Shown here in pieces: positions 8,325-16,756 of a stretch of 64,000 bases of DNA (the first letter of the stretch is position 1; the number at the start of each line of letters is the position of its first letter). The notes under the pieces are model-generated. The model had not been told where the DNA came from. It was given only the letters and a program-made list of their open reading frames with translations, and searched no databases. This DNA is from Flavobacteriales bacterium (GTDB lineage: Bacteria; Bacteroidota; Bacteroidia; UBA10329): contig JAIPBM010000022.1 in assembly GCA_021739695.1 (NCBI GenBank), forward strand, positions 1 through 64,000. Direction: 5' to 3'. Made by a program: the position numbers and the translations under genes.

Positions 8325-9016
8325 AGAATATCCATCAATTCTTTCAGATTATGAATGTGAATGAACTGAGCTTCATTCATTTTGGGCTTGGCTGGTTCAA
8401 ATAAGATCGCCTTCCATTTTGCGTTGATGGCGCCTTGCACATCTGCCTCAAAGTGATCTCCGATCATCACACTATTCGCAGCTACGGCTCCGGTAAGGTT
8501 CTGCGCATGATCGTAAATTACGCCACTCGGTTTTTTGGCACCAGCACTCTCTGATGTTATCACATGTTCGAAGTAAGGACTTAGACCAGAGCTTTCCATC
8601 TTGATGTGCTGCACTTCATCAAACCCGTTGGTGATGATATGAAGCTGATATTTTGGTCTCAGGTATTCCAACACTTCCAACGAGCCATCTACCAGCGCCA
8701 CTTTGCGCGGGCTTCGCCAGATGTACTGTTCGCCCACTGCAACAGAAAGTTCTCTGTCTGAATGATCAAAGAACTTGAATGCGGCTTCAAATCGCGCGTA
8801 GCGCAACGACTCTTTGTTGATCACCCCATTCCTGTAATCTTCCCAGAAGATCTCGTTTATCCGTTTGTATTCGATGATGAATTCATCATCAGAAACGCCT
8901 AGTTTTTCGCTCAGTCCGAACTCTTTGAACAGTTCTTTCAGTGTGGCTTCCGAATTGGTTTCGAAATCCCACAGGGTTCTGTCAAGGTCAAAGAAAACGT
9001 GTTCTATCTTCTTCAA
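8321..9016 (-). CDS. yjjG: YjjG-type HAD noncanonical pyrimidine nucleotidase
   Basis: HAD-superfamily phosphatase of 231 residues. Motif I is FFDLDRT with Asp10 and Asp12, motif II is HIITNGF, the motif III lysine lies near AGAKKPSG, and motif IV is MIGDHFEAD. The WDFETNSEATLKEL cap start is typical of YjjG, which removes phosphate from abnormal nucleoside monophosphates such as 5-substituted dUMP. The start is TTG at 9014-9016 because no ATG precedes the HAD motif. It begins 6 bp after the small membrane protein gene on the same strand, so the two are probably co-transcribed, and it converges with psd. Confidence 0.88.
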   Translation of the reverse strand: MKKIEHVFFDLDRTLWDFETNSEATLKELFKEFGLSEKLGVSDDEFIIEYKRINEIFWEDYRNGVINKESLRYARFEAAFKFFDHSDRELSVAVGEQYIWRSPRKVALVDGSLEVLEYLRPKYQLHIITNGFDEVQHIKMESSGLSPYFEHVITSESAGAKKPSGVIYDHAQNLTGAVAANSVMIGDHFEADVQGAINAKWKAILFEPAKPKMNEAQFIHIHNLKELMDIL

Positions 9017-9022
9017 AACACC

Positions 9023-9469
9023 TTAGAAAATGATGACTACGGAAGAGACAATGACCGACCATACAACAACCGATGCCGACAGATAGAGGATCACTTTGCG
9101 CGGATTGCGGAAAAACCTTGCCGCCAAGAATGTACCGAGCGGAATAGATAGCAGTACTGGTGTAATGGCAGCGAGTCCGATAAGACCGTATTCGCGCTTC
9201 ACGTGCACAATGATCTTATTCTTCCACGTGAATTTCTTCTTGGGCTTAGATGGTTTTTTCTTGTCAGAACCAGCAGCCATTCGGCTGATCAATAGCATGA
9301 TGGCCGAACTCAGGTAGAAGAAGAAGAACACACCTATCAGCCCGCCTATCATGGTAATGATGAGTGTTTCGAGGTAGCCGAAGCCAATATTCAAGGAAGT
9401 AATGGGAGCCGTCAGGAATTTGGTGGCGCTCAGTATGACTATCAACAATATTTGTAGAATTTTCTCCAC
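9023..9469 (-). CDS. Small multi-pass membrane protein
   Basis: About 148 residues with hydrophobic segments near 5-20, 30-62, 98-118 and 125-147, and a Lys-rich cytoplasmic-type loop (about 69-88) between the second and third. The second half (KREYGLIGLAAITPVLLSIP) is loosely like the small multidrug-export/DedA-type membrane proteins, but I cannot assign a family. The listed start is GTG. A strong AGGAGG sits directly against it, so a start a few codons downstream, such as the TTG at codon 8, is possible. It is probably co-transcribed with yjjG. Confidence 0.75.
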   Translation of the reverse strand: MEKILQILLIVILSATKFLTAPITSLNIGFGYLETLIITMIGGLIGVFFFFYLSSAIMLLISRMAAGSDKKKPSKPKKKFTWKNKIIVHVKREYGLIGLAAITPVLLSIPLGTFLAARFFRNPRKVILYLSASVVVWSVIVSSVVIIF

Positions 9470-9525
9470 CTCCTGATTTCCTTCTCTACGCCATTACCAA
9501 CATTAGGATATGCCTTTTTGTATAA

Positions 9526-10176
9526 TTATTCCTTTGCTCCGTAAGCAAGGTCTCCAGCATCGCCCAAACCAGGAACGATGTATGAATGCGCTGTCAATTC
9601 CTCGTCCAATCCGCCTATCCAGATGGTGCAATTCTTTGGCAGATGTCGTTGGCAGTATTCAAGTCCTTCTCTGCTTGCAATGGCCGCCACGATGTGTACG
9701 TGATCAGGATTGCCTCTTCTCAGCAAGGCCTTGAACGCCAACACCATCGATCCGCCTGTGGCCAACATCGGATCGCATAGGATCACGGTTCGTCCTTCAA
9801 CAGATGGGCTCGAAAGGTATTCCACCTTTATATCGAACGTGCCGTCTTCCTTATGGTTCATGCGATAAGCAGAAATGAAACAATTGTCTGCCTGATCGAA
9901 ATAATTCAGAATTCCTTGATGGAGTGGAAGACCTGCGCGAAGAATGGTGGCAACCACTGGCTGAGCACTCAGCTGCGGAACATCAGCCTGACCCAATGGC
10001 GTGGTGACGGATCCATTGGTCCATTTCAATGTCTTACTTATCTCATAGGCCATCAATTCTCCTATCCGTTCCAGATTCCGCCTAAAACGCATGCGGTCAT
10101 TTTGTACGTCAACGTTTCGGAGTTCACCTATGAATTGATCGAAAAGCGACCCGTGGCCGCCAAGTATATTGGCCAT
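9526..10176 (-). CDS. upp: Uracil phosphoribosyltransferase
   Basis: Salvages uracil to UMP using PRPP in the cytoplasm. The 216-residue sequence shows ATILRAGLPLHQG (about 76-88), the PRPP loop VILCDPMLATGGS (131-143) and the uracil-binding C-terminal motif YIVPGLGDAGDLAYG. All are characteristic of Upp and distinguish it from other phosphoribosyltransferases. It lies alone between the yjjG pair and the deacetylase operon, all on the minus strand, with gaps of 56 and 87 bp. I found no convincing promoter box or hairpin terminator in either gap. Confidence 0.96.
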   Translation of the reverse strand: MANILGGHGSLFDQFIGELRNVDVQNDRMRFRRNLERIGELMAYEISKTLKWTNGSVTTPLGQADVPQLSAQPVVATILRAGLPLHQGILNYFDQADNCFISAYRMNHKEDGTFDIKVEYLSSPSVEGRTVILCDPMLATGGSMVLAFKALLRRGNPDHVHIVAAIASREGLEYCQRHLPKNCTIWIGGLDEELTAHSYIVPGLGDAGDLAYGAKE

Positions 10177-10263
10177 CTATTGTGAGATTTTGAAATAAGA
10201 AATCGGAACTAACGTGCCGAAGGCTAAATATACATATTGAACCTAGGCTATGGGTGCCAAAAG

Positions 10264-11568
10264 TTACGCTTGCGCCACTTTTACCATATGCACAAAAACA
10301 TCTCGCCAACCGGCCCAAATGTCGCGGTCTGTTAGTGTCTCGTTGTGCCAAAGTCCAATGAAAGTACCATCCACATCTTTCACCTTTTGCACAATATCGG
10401 AGATGTGCTTCTTGGCTTCATCTGGCGGCAGCTTCATGTAATATTTCAGTGTAGCCTCCATCACTGCAAAGGGATAAACCATCAGTTCGGTATCCGTTTC
10501 CAGATCAAGGTCATAAAAGCGAAAAGGCGTGCACGTACCAGCTCTGAATCCGATATGTTCGGCATAGCCCATCGAGTGATCTTCAAGAATATCGTTGTCA
10601 ATCAGTTTTTGGTACGTGTGGGGCAAATGCAGAATGAGAAAATGCTGACGGCTTTTGGTCACAGATCGGTTGATGATCTTCTCCAATCGTTTTTTCTCCG
10701 TTTTCAGCTTTTCATTCTTCTGGTTGGAATTGAAACTTGGATGAATGCCTATTTCGGCATAATCGCCTAAATGTTTGATAAGTGATTGGAATTCCAAGTT
10801 GTAGAACGGCACATTCTTATCGTTCACTCCGTAATCTGCCAGAAGGAAAAAATAAATGGTTCTAAGCTTGTATTCCTTCTGAATGTCGAGTTGAAAATCG
10901 TAGGTGTCGTAAGGGTCGTGTCCGCTTCCAACAAGCACACTCGTACGCTCCATCACTTCGCCAAAATTCAACTTGGATAGTGCGCGGCCATAGGCGCCAA
11001 CCGTTCGCATAAAACCCTTGTTCTTGTACGCGTAAGCATTATCAATATCGATGGTAGAAATGAACTCGTACTTCCGTTGTTTGAACGCAAGATCTGGATA
11101 GGCCGATTTTATCATTGCCCGAATGCGAAGCAGCCATTGATCTACCAACGGTTCCGTAAGGAATCCATTTTTGAACCCAAGACTTTCGGAAGCTTCAAAT
11201 CGATTGTACTTATCGCGGATGTGTGGCAAACATTCTTCATACCTTGAGAGTAAGAAGAAAGAAGCACTGAATACATCAAAATTGAATGCGGAATCAGTGG
11301 AATTCACCGTGTAGAAATACTTTCCGTTTTCATTTTCTGAAACGCGGATGTTCTGGTCTTTTACACCCGTTTCGTGCAATAGTCCTTGCGAACGGAAGTG
11401 AATTTCATCTCCAACCTTCGAATGCGAATAGCTGATCTTCGCACCTTCAGCGGCTAAGAATTTTTCTTTGCTACCCGTAAATGAGATCTGCAAACCCAGC
11501 ATATCCGCCAGCAGCACATTAAAAATGTACCGAACGCGGGGTGTGATCTTGTGGCTGTAAATCAGCAT
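10264..11568 (-). CDS. Polysaccharide deacetylase family protein
   Basis: A 434-residue protein with an N-terminal domain of about 160 residues and a C-terminal carbohydrate-esterase-4-like domain. The metal/catalytic motif appears as STIDIDNAY near 167-175 (the D-D pair), followed by a later EIGIHPSFNSN segment carrying the His. The C-terminal LWHNE resembles the final strand motif of the fold. N- or O-deacetylation of a cell-surface polysaccharide is inferred; no signal peptide is seen. I start at the ATG at 11566-11568; a TTG one codon upstream also exists. That ATG overlaps the wecB stop by one base, so the two are translationally coupled. Confidence 0.82.
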   Translation of the reverse strand: MLIYSHKITPRVRYIFNVLLADMLGLQISFTGSKEKFLAAEGAKISYSHSKVGDEIHFRSQGLLHETGVKDQNIRVSENENGKYFYTVNSTDSAFNFDVFSASFFLLSRYEECLPHIRDKYNRFEASESLGFKNGFLTEPLVDQWLLRIRAMIKSAYPDLAFKQRKYEFISTIDIDNAYAYKNKGFMRTVGAYGRALSKLNFGEVMERTSVLVGSGHDPYDTYDFQLDIQKEYKLRTIYFFLLADYGVNDKNVPFYNLEFQSLIKHLGDYAEIGIHPSFNSNQKNEKLKTEKKRLEKIINRSVTKSRQHFLILHLPHTYQKLIDNDILEDHSMGYAEHIGFRAGTCTPFRFYDLDLETDTELMVYPFAVMEATLKYYMKLPPDEAKKHISDIVQKVKDVDGTFIGLWHNETLTDRDIWAGWRDVFVHMVKVAQA

Positions 11569-12725
11569 CAATTCAAGTGTTCTATGATGGTAGTGCAGAT
11601 GAAATCGGCAGCATTTCCATCTCCGAAAATGGGCGGAAAGTCCGTTGGCGGTTTGTGCTTGAAATGATCGTAACCGCTTTTGATCTTTTCAGGATCAGAA
11701 CCGGCCAAAATGCCACAACCTAATTCTACAATCTCGGTCCATTCCGTTTCTGGCCGCAGAATAACGCAGGGCTTTTTCATGAAAAACGCTTCTTTCTGAA
11801 CACCACCACTATCGGTCATGATCAATTGCGCATGCTTTTCTAAAAGAAGCATTTCTAAGAACCCAACAGGTTCAATAATGATGAATTTCGGATTCGAATC
11901 CAGTAGTTTGGTGCCCGCATCGTTAGAGTTGGTAATCATCTTTGTGGTACGCGGATGAAGCGGCAATACCACTTGGATGCCTTCTTCCAAAGAGATTTCA
12001 TTCAGTGCTTGGAGAATGCGCGATAGAACCAGAATGTCGTCCGTGTTTTGCGGACGATGAATGGTGGACAAGATGAAGTTGTTCTTGTCAATTCCATGTT
12101 TCTCAAACAGTGATTCGTACGCATCTGCTTTTGTTGAATAGAAAAGCGTGTTATCGTACATCAGATCGCCACAATGGAATATGTAAGGATTGTCGATATC
12201 TGCTTCCCCACGTTTCTGAGCTTCTTTTAATGAATGGAAGCCTTCGTTTTCCAAGTTTCGAATTCCAGCCTTCGTGGGCGAAAAGAGTAGAGTGGAACAG
12301 TGATCGGCAGTTATTCGATTTATTTCTTCTGGCATTCGCTTGTTGAACGAACGAAGTCCTGCTTCAATGTGAATTACAGGAACATGGATTTTAGCCGCGG
12401 CCAACGCACCAGCCAGTGTCGAATTGGTGTCGCCATAAACAACAATTGCGTCTGGTTTTTCCAATAAGATCACCTGCTCAATCTCGTCCAACATTTTTCC
12501 ACTCTGATTTCCGTGGCTTCCAGATCCAATTTCCAATTGATACTTAGGCGATGGAATGCCCATTTCTTGAAAGAAAACATCAGACATTCCATGGTCGTAG
12601 TGTTGGCCTGTGTGAACCAACACTTCTGTCAACTGATCGGAAAAACGAGATTGGATTGACCGATTGAGTGCAGCCGCTTTAATGATCTGCGGACGTGCGC
12701 CAATAATGGTCAGTAATTTCTTCAT
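11568..12725 (-). CDS. wecB: UDP-N-acetylglucosamine 2-epimerase (non-hydrolysing)
   Basis: Interconverts UDP-GlcNAc and UDP-ManNAc, a precursor of surface polysaccharides. The 385-residue length and motifs fit the family: GARPQIIKAAAL at the N-terminus, HTGQHYD near 40, VYGDTNST near 96-103, IEAGLRS, the MPEEINR loop, STIHRPQN and TDSGGVQKEA near the C-terminus. The stop overlaps the deacetylase start and its ATG overlaps the radC stop (TAATG), so the three form one operon. The neighbouring deacetylase suggests both act on an N-acetylated surface glycan. Confidence 0.94.
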   Translation of the reverse strand: MKKLLTIIGARPQIIKAAALNRSIQSRFSDQLTEVLVHTGQHYDHGMSDVFFQEMGIPSPKYQLEIGSGSHGNQSGKMLDEIEQVILLEKPDAIVVYGDTNSTLAGALAAAKIHVPVIHIEAGLRSFNKRMPEEINRITADHCSTLLFSPTKAGIRNLENEGFHSLKEAQKRGEADIDNPYIFHCGDLMYDNTLFYSTKADAYESLFEKHGIDKNNFILSTIHRPQNTDDILVLSRILQALNEISLEEGIQVVLPLHPRTTKMITNSNDAGTKLLDSNPKFIIIEPVGFLEMLLLEKHAQLIMTDSGGVQKEAFFMKKPCVILRPETEWTEIVELGCGILAGSDPEKIKSGYDHFKHKPPTDFPPIFGDGNAADFICTTIIEHLN

Positions 12726-13423
12726 TAAAACACTCCTTCGTCCACAAAGCTAAAGTAATCCCGCTCACCAATTATAAGGTGATCAAGAACGGGAATATCC
12801 AAAGCATTTCCTGCTTCTTTCAGCTTTTTGGTCAGTTGATGATCTGCTTGACTTGGTTTTAATTGACCTGACGGATGATTGTGTGCTAAGATGATTGCGG
12901 AAGCTGGAAACTGAACAGCCAATTTGAATACCACTTTAGGGTCAACGGTTGTTCCAGAAACACCTCCTTTGGAGATGTTCTCTTTTCCGATCACAGCGTT
13001 GGCCCGATTCAGAAAAATAACCCAAAATTCTTCGTGCCTTAGGTCGCCCAAATGCGGGTAGACCACATCAAAGGCAGAACGGCTGTCCGTGATCTTAACT
13101 CGTTTTTCGGGCTCGCTATCTTTTCGTCTTCTACCTAATTCAAGTGCGGCAATAATGCTGATGGCCTTTGCCTCGCCTATTCCTTTGAATTTCGTTAGGT
13201 CTTTTACGGATAGTTTTCCGAGTTCGGAAAGTTGATTGTTCAAGCTCAGAAGAATACGTTTCGAAAGGTCAACAGCTGTTTCTTCCGTATTTCCAGAACC
13301 GATCAGAATAGCAATCAACTCAGCATCGCTCAATGCGGATTTTCCTTTCAGAAGTAGCTTTTCCCGCGGTCTGTCATCTTCGGCCCAAGAGCGGATTCCT
13401 TTTGTCTGCTGATACGTTTCCAT
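12725..13423 (-). CDS. radC: RadC-family JAB-domain protein
   Basis: A 232-residue protein from the ATG at 13421-13423; the longer frame begins at a TTG and is less likely. An N-terminal helix-hairpin-helix region (LTKFKGIGEAKAISIIAALE, about 76-95) precedes the JAB/MPN domain with the JAMM zinc motif HNHPSGQLKPSQAD near 180-193 and an upstream Glu in the EEFWVIFLN strand. The family was named for DNA repair, but a repair role is not well supported; a metallopeptidase-like fold is what the sequence shows. It is first in the operon with wecB, after the rpsT terminator. Confidence 0.93.
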   Translation of the reverse strand: METYQQTKGIRSWAEDDRPREKLLLKGKSALSDAELIAILIGSGNTEETAVDLSKRILLSLNNQLSELGKLSVKDLTKFKGIGEAKAISIIAALELGRRRKDSEPEKRVKITDSRSAFDVVYPHLGDLRHEEFWVIFLNRANAVIGKENISKGGVSGTTVDPKVVFKLAVQFPASAIILAHNHPSGQLKPSQADHQLTKKLKEAGNALDIPVLDHLIIGERDYFSFVDEGVF

Positions 13424-13455
13424 CGTAGACCGAATATACAGAAACTGCAAAACAA

Positions 13456-13487
13456 AAGCTCCGTCCCAACGAATTGGAACGGAGCTT
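13456..13487 (-). terminator. rpsT terminator
   Basis: On the minus strand AAGCTCCGT..CCAA pairs with TTGG..ACGGAGCTT around a TTCG loop with a single mismatch, followed by TTGTTTTG. It sits 22 bp after the rpsT stop and would separate rpsT from radC. Confidence 0.85.
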
Positions 13488-13508
13488 CAATATGGGCGAA
13501 CGGTGCGC

Positions 13509-13760
13509 TTAAAGCGCGTTCACATGTAGGGCCAACTTCGATTTCAAGTTGGATGCTTTGTTCTTATGAATGATGTTGTTCTTGGCCAATTTATCAACCA
13601 ATGCAGCCACTTTAGGAAACAATTCCTCAGCAACAGCTTTCTCAGTTGTGCCACGCAATTCCTTTACGGCATTACGAGTGGTTTTGTGAACGTATTTGTT
13701 TCTCAAACGCTTGGTTTCGTTTGAACGGATTCTTTTGAGAGTTGATTTGTGATTAGCCAT
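13509..13760 (-). CDS. rpsT: Small-subunit ribosomal protein bS20
   Basis: An 83-residue basic helical protein that binds 16S rRNA early in 30S assembly. It has the family start [18 protein letters not shown], the central [12 protein letters not shown], and the C-terminal [18 protein letters not shown]. It is monocistronic: a hairpin terminator lies 22 bp downstream and a promoter-like box lies about 30 bp upstream. Confidence 0.97.
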   Translation of the reverse strand: MANHKSTLKRIRSNETKRLRNKYVHKTTRNAVKELRGTTEKAVAEELFPKVAALVDKLAKNNIIHKNKASNLKSKLALHVNAL

Positions 13761-13788
13761 TGCTTCTCGTAGTCAAATTTTAGGGCTG

Positions 13789-13819
13789 CAAATGTAAGAA
13801 TTAGTTTTTGAGTTACAAG
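13789..13819 (-). promoter_or_regulatory. Putative rpsT promoter
   Basis: On the minus strand TACATTTG (13789-13796) matches TAnnTTTG exactly, and CTTG (13816-13819) lies 19 bp further upstream in place of the TTTG box. Transcription would start near 13782, giving a leader of about 20 nt before the rpsT ATG. Confidence 0.5.
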
Positions 13820-13871
13820 CAGCAAATTGAAGTAAATAATTCTGTGCTGAATCTGTGCTCGGTTTTTCGCA

Positions 13872-15137
13872 TCAATTCATGTGGGCAATGATCTCATCTC
13901 CGAATTCAGAAGAGGAAAGCAAGGTTGCTCCATCCATCAATCGTTCGAAATCGAAGGTCACTCGTTTGCTTGCGATGGCTCTTTCAACAGCGTTTTCAAT
14001 CAAGCGCGAAACTTCCGTCCAACCCATGTATTCAAACATCATTGCTCCAGACAAAATGATGGAACTCGGATTGACCATGTTCTTACCAGCTAATTTGGGC
14101 GCAGTTCCATGCGTTGCCTCAAAAATAGCGTACCCGGTAGCGTAATTGATATTGGCTCCGGGAGCAATGCCAATTCCACCAACGCAAGCCGCCAAGGCAT
14201 CCGAAATGTAATCTCCGTTCAAATTAAGCGTGGCTACAACCGAATGCTGCTTCGGATAAAGAAGAATTTCTTGCAAAAAGGCATCTGCGATGCAATCCTT
14301 GATAAGCACTTTTCCAGCGTTCAAGGCATCTTCCTGTGCCTGATTGGCAGCGTCAGTTCCATCTACCGAAAGAATACGATCGTACATGTCCCAAGTGAAT
14401 ACTTGATCATGGAAATGTTTTTCGGCATAATCGTATCCCCATTTCTTGAAGCTTCCTTCGGTATATTTCATTATGTTCCCTTTGTGAACAATGGTCACAG
14501 AAGGTTTTTTGTGCTCAATGGCGTATTCAATGGAAGCTTTTATCAATCGTTCCGTTCCTTGTCTGGAAACAGGTTTAATGCCGATAGAAGTTGTTTCTGG
14601 AAAGCGGATTCCGCGAGCTCCAAAATCATCTTGAAGTATATTTATCAGTTTCACACATTCTAGTGTTTCTGCTTGATATTCAATCCCTGCATAGATATCT
14701 TCCGTGTTCTCTCGGAAGATGACCATATCCGTATATTCAGGGTGTACCAAGGGAGAAGGCACGCCTTTGAACCAACGTACAGGCCGAAGACATACGTATA
14801 GATCAAGTGTTTGACGAAGCTGCACATTCAATGATCGGATGCCGCCACCGATCGGTGTCGTCAACGGTCCTTTAATGGCAACCAAATGTGTCTGAATGGC
14901 CTTCAGCGATTCTTCTGGCAGCCATTCACCAGTTTGGTGATATGCCTTTTCGCCAGCTAGAATTTCCAGCCAATCAATTTTCCGTTCTTTTCCGTACGCT
15001 TTTTCAACTGCTGCATCAAAAACTTTCTTTGCCGGTTCCCAAATATCTACTCCAATTCCATCTCCTTCAATAAATGGAATGGTTGGGTTTGATGGCACAT
15101 TAAGTTTTCCGTTCTCTTCTAGTGTAATGGATGACAT
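13872..15137 (-). CDS. icd: Isocitrate dehydrogenase (NADP type)
   Basis: Oxidatively decarboxylates isocitrate to 2-oxoglutarate in the TCA cycle. At 421 residues it is the E. coli-like homodimeric form. Visible motifs are PFIEGDGIG at the start, the phosphate-loop region [20 protein letters not shown] (substrate Ser and Arg residues), [12 protein letters not shown] with the catalytic Lys, and [15 protein letters not shown] for the cofactor site. The Lys after HGTAP is the one found in NADP-dependent enzymes, though the following Tyr is replaced by Leu, so cofactor preference is inferred. It is probably monocistronic; no clear terminator was found in the 111 bp before rpsT. Confidence 0.95.
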   Translation of the reverse strand: MSSITLEENGKLNVPSNPTIPFIEGDGIGVDIWEPAKKVFDAAVEKAYGKERKIDWLEILAGEKAYHQTGEWLPEESLKAIQTHLVAIKGPLTTPIGGGIRSLNVQLRQTLDLYVCLRPVRWFKGVPSPLVHPEYTDMVIFRENTEDIYAGIEYQAETLECVKLINILQDDFGARGIRFPETTSIGIKPVSRQGTERLIKASIEYAIEHKKPSVTIVHKGNIMKYTEGSFKKWGYDYAEKHFHDQVFTWDMYDRILSVDGTDAANQAQEDALNAGKVLIKDCIADAFLQEILLYPKQHSVVATLNLNGDYISDALAACVGGIGIAPGANINYATGYAIFEATHGTAPKLAGKNMVNPSSIILSGAMMFEYMGWTEVSRLIENAVERAIASKRVTFDFERLMDGATLLSSSEFGDEIIAHMN

Positions 15138-15173
15138 GTTACTTTATTTTTCTGGCGGCCGAAGTTATTCTAT

Positions 15174-15917
15174 CTACTGTAAATCGAACACAGGCCGAAA
15201 GGTTTGGTTGTAAGCTTTAACATTAAATTGGAATAGGCGAGCCGGTTTATGCGCCACGCCTTGCTGTTTTTCGTCCAAATGCAGGAGGAAATCCAAGCTC
15301 ATCACTTTCCTTCTGAAATTGCGTTTGTCAATTTCTATTCCTAGCACAGCCTCGTACAACGATTGAAGCTGACGAAGCGTGAACTTTTTCGGAAGCAGTT
15401 CAAAGCCGATCGGTTCCACGCGGATCTTCTTTCGAAGTGCTTCTAAGGCAGATTCTAGGATTAAGTTGTGGTCGAAAGCCAATTCAGGCACTTCGTTCAA
15501 TCCGATCCATTCGGCCTTGCGGGCAAATGAGTTTGCAGATGGTTTGAAATTCTCTGGTTTGATGAGCGAATAATAACCGATGGTCACTACACGTGCATCA
15601 GGATCCTTACGCACGCTGCGCAACCATTCGAGGTCGTTCTCCCTTTTGGCGCGAAGCGGATCTCCAAAAGCCGCGAATTGTTCGAGAAAAAGATCGTTCA
15701 GTCCTGTCAGTTCCTTTAATACACGGTTCGCTGCCTGATCAAGATTCTCATCGTTTCTGATCAAGTCGCCTGGAAGTTGGAAATTCTTGCCTTCGGTGTT
15801 GTCAGGATTGTCTCGTTCGATCAACAACACTTTCAATCCTTGCACGTCAAATCCGAAAATCACACAATCTACCGAAACGTTCGGGTTCAGATTATAAGGA
15901 AGGTGATTTTGATCCAT
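15174..15917 (-). CDS. NUDIX-fold transcription regulator, copy 1
   Basis: A 247-residue protein combining a NUDIX-like domain (about 14-150) with a C-terminal winged helix (about 180-247). The box region at 50-73 reads GDLIRND-E then RVLKELTGL: the RE and EE pairs have become RV and EL, so hydrolysis is probably lost and the fold likely senses a ligand. This two-domain plan is that of the NrtR/AraR-type regulators. The winged helix carries LYEAVLGIEIDKRNFRRKV, shared with the next gene. It lies 17 bp downstream of copy 2 and opposite an alpha-glucan operon, which suggests local control of sugar use. It could instead control NAD or pentose genes elsewhere. Confidence 0.85.
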   Translation of the reverse strand: MDQNHLPYNLNPNVSVDCVIFGFDVQGLKVLLIERDNPDNTEGKNFQLPGDLIRNDENLDQAANRVLKELTGLNDLFLEQFAAFGDPLRAKRENDLEWLRSVRKDPDARVVTIGYYSLIKPENFKPSANSFARKAEWIGLNEVPELAFDHNLILESALEALRKKIRVEPIGFELLPKKFTLRQLQSLYEAVLGIEIDKRNFRRKVMSLDFLLHLDEKQQGVAHKPARLFQFNVKAYNQTFRPVFDLQ

Positions 15918-15934
15918 GCGCGAATATGCGTGTT

Positions 15935-16645
15935 TTAAAATAGAACCACAGGCAATTTCTCAAGTTCTCTGTCGAGGAGATTTTGAAATTTCATTCGGTC
16001 AAATGCAAAGAGTTTGGCTGGTCTGAAATTCTGTCCGGTCAGCATTTTGCCCGAATCGTTCAGATATCCTTTACTTAAAATGGCACGTCTGAAATTCCGT
16101 TTGTCGAGTCGCTCTTCTAGAATTGTCTCGTACAGTTGTTGAATTTCGGTGATAGTGAACGGTTCAGGCATTCCTCCAAGCGGAAGTAGATGATTTGCTG
16201 TTGCTCGTTTCAGCGTATTCAGAGCTGCATTCAGAATGTCGCGATGATCGTAAAGCAATTTTTCCGGCACTTCGCTTATCGGGCAAAAACCACCAGAAGC
16301 AGCCAACGATCCAAATGTCAGTTTCGTATTGTTCGTAAACCCAACAAAAGCCTTGGTGATAACACGGCTTTCAGACGGATCTGGGCGGTTCAGCCTTGCT
16401 GGATCTTCGAACGAACGAAATCGGTACAATGGAATTTCCAAGCTTGCTTGGTCAAGTAGTACCCGATTGGCAGCATCCAGAATGAGTTCATTCGCCATTA
16501 CCTCATCGCCAGGTAAAGAAAGTGTCGGTTGACCAGCAACCACAGACTTTCGATGGACCAAAAGCACACTTAATTGTTCGGTTTCTTGGTCGAAGTGAAA
16601 TACTACACAGTCAACCGAAATGCTTGGTTTTGAGTTGATTGGCAA
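15935..16645 (-). CDS. NUDIX-fold transcription regulator, copy 2
   Basis: A paralogue of the gene at 15174-15917, 236 residues, with the same order of NUDIX-like domain and winged helix. Its box (46-69) is more degraded: GDEVMANE followed by RVLLDQAS, with no catalytic EE pair, so it should not hydrolyse. The DNA-binding part contains LYETILEERLDKRNFRR. The start is TTG at 16643-16645 because there is no ATG before the VDCVVFHF strand and a stop lies upstream in frame. It diverges from the sugar kinase gene across 111 bp containing a palindrome I propose as its operator, so autoregulation is plausible. The two regulators are probably co-transcribed. Confidence 0.82.
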   Translation of the reverse strand: MPINSKPSISVDCVVFHFDQETEQLSVLLVHRKSVVAGQPTLSLPGDEVMANELILDAANRVLLDQASLEIPLYRFRSFEDPARLNRPDPSESRVITKAFVGFTNNTKLTFGSLAASGGFCPISEVPEKLLYDHRDILNAALNTLKRATANHLLPLGGMPEPFTITEIQQLYETILEERLDKRNFRRAILSKGYLNDSGKMLTGQNFRPAKLFAFDRMKFQNLLDRELEKLPVVLF

Positions 16646-16693
16646 CTTGCGATTGATTAATTGATGGTGTTAATTGTATGCGTCATTTTTCAG

Positions 16694-16710
16694 TGTGTCA
16701 ATTTAACACT
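16694..16710. promoter_or_regulatory. Candidate operator O1 (regulator/kinase intergenic)
   Basis: TGTGTCAATTTAACACT contains the arms GTGTCAA and TTAACAC about a central T (one mismatch between arms). The site matches 13 of 17 positions of the palindrome before susC (23875-23891). It lies between the divergent NUDIX regulators and the kinase operon. A further GTGTTAATTG lies at 16667-16676. No exact -7 box is seen in this gap. Confidence 0.55.
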
Positions 16711-16756
16711 AACTTGGCTTTCTTTGCAAACCGAAATGTTAATATTCTGATTAGAA

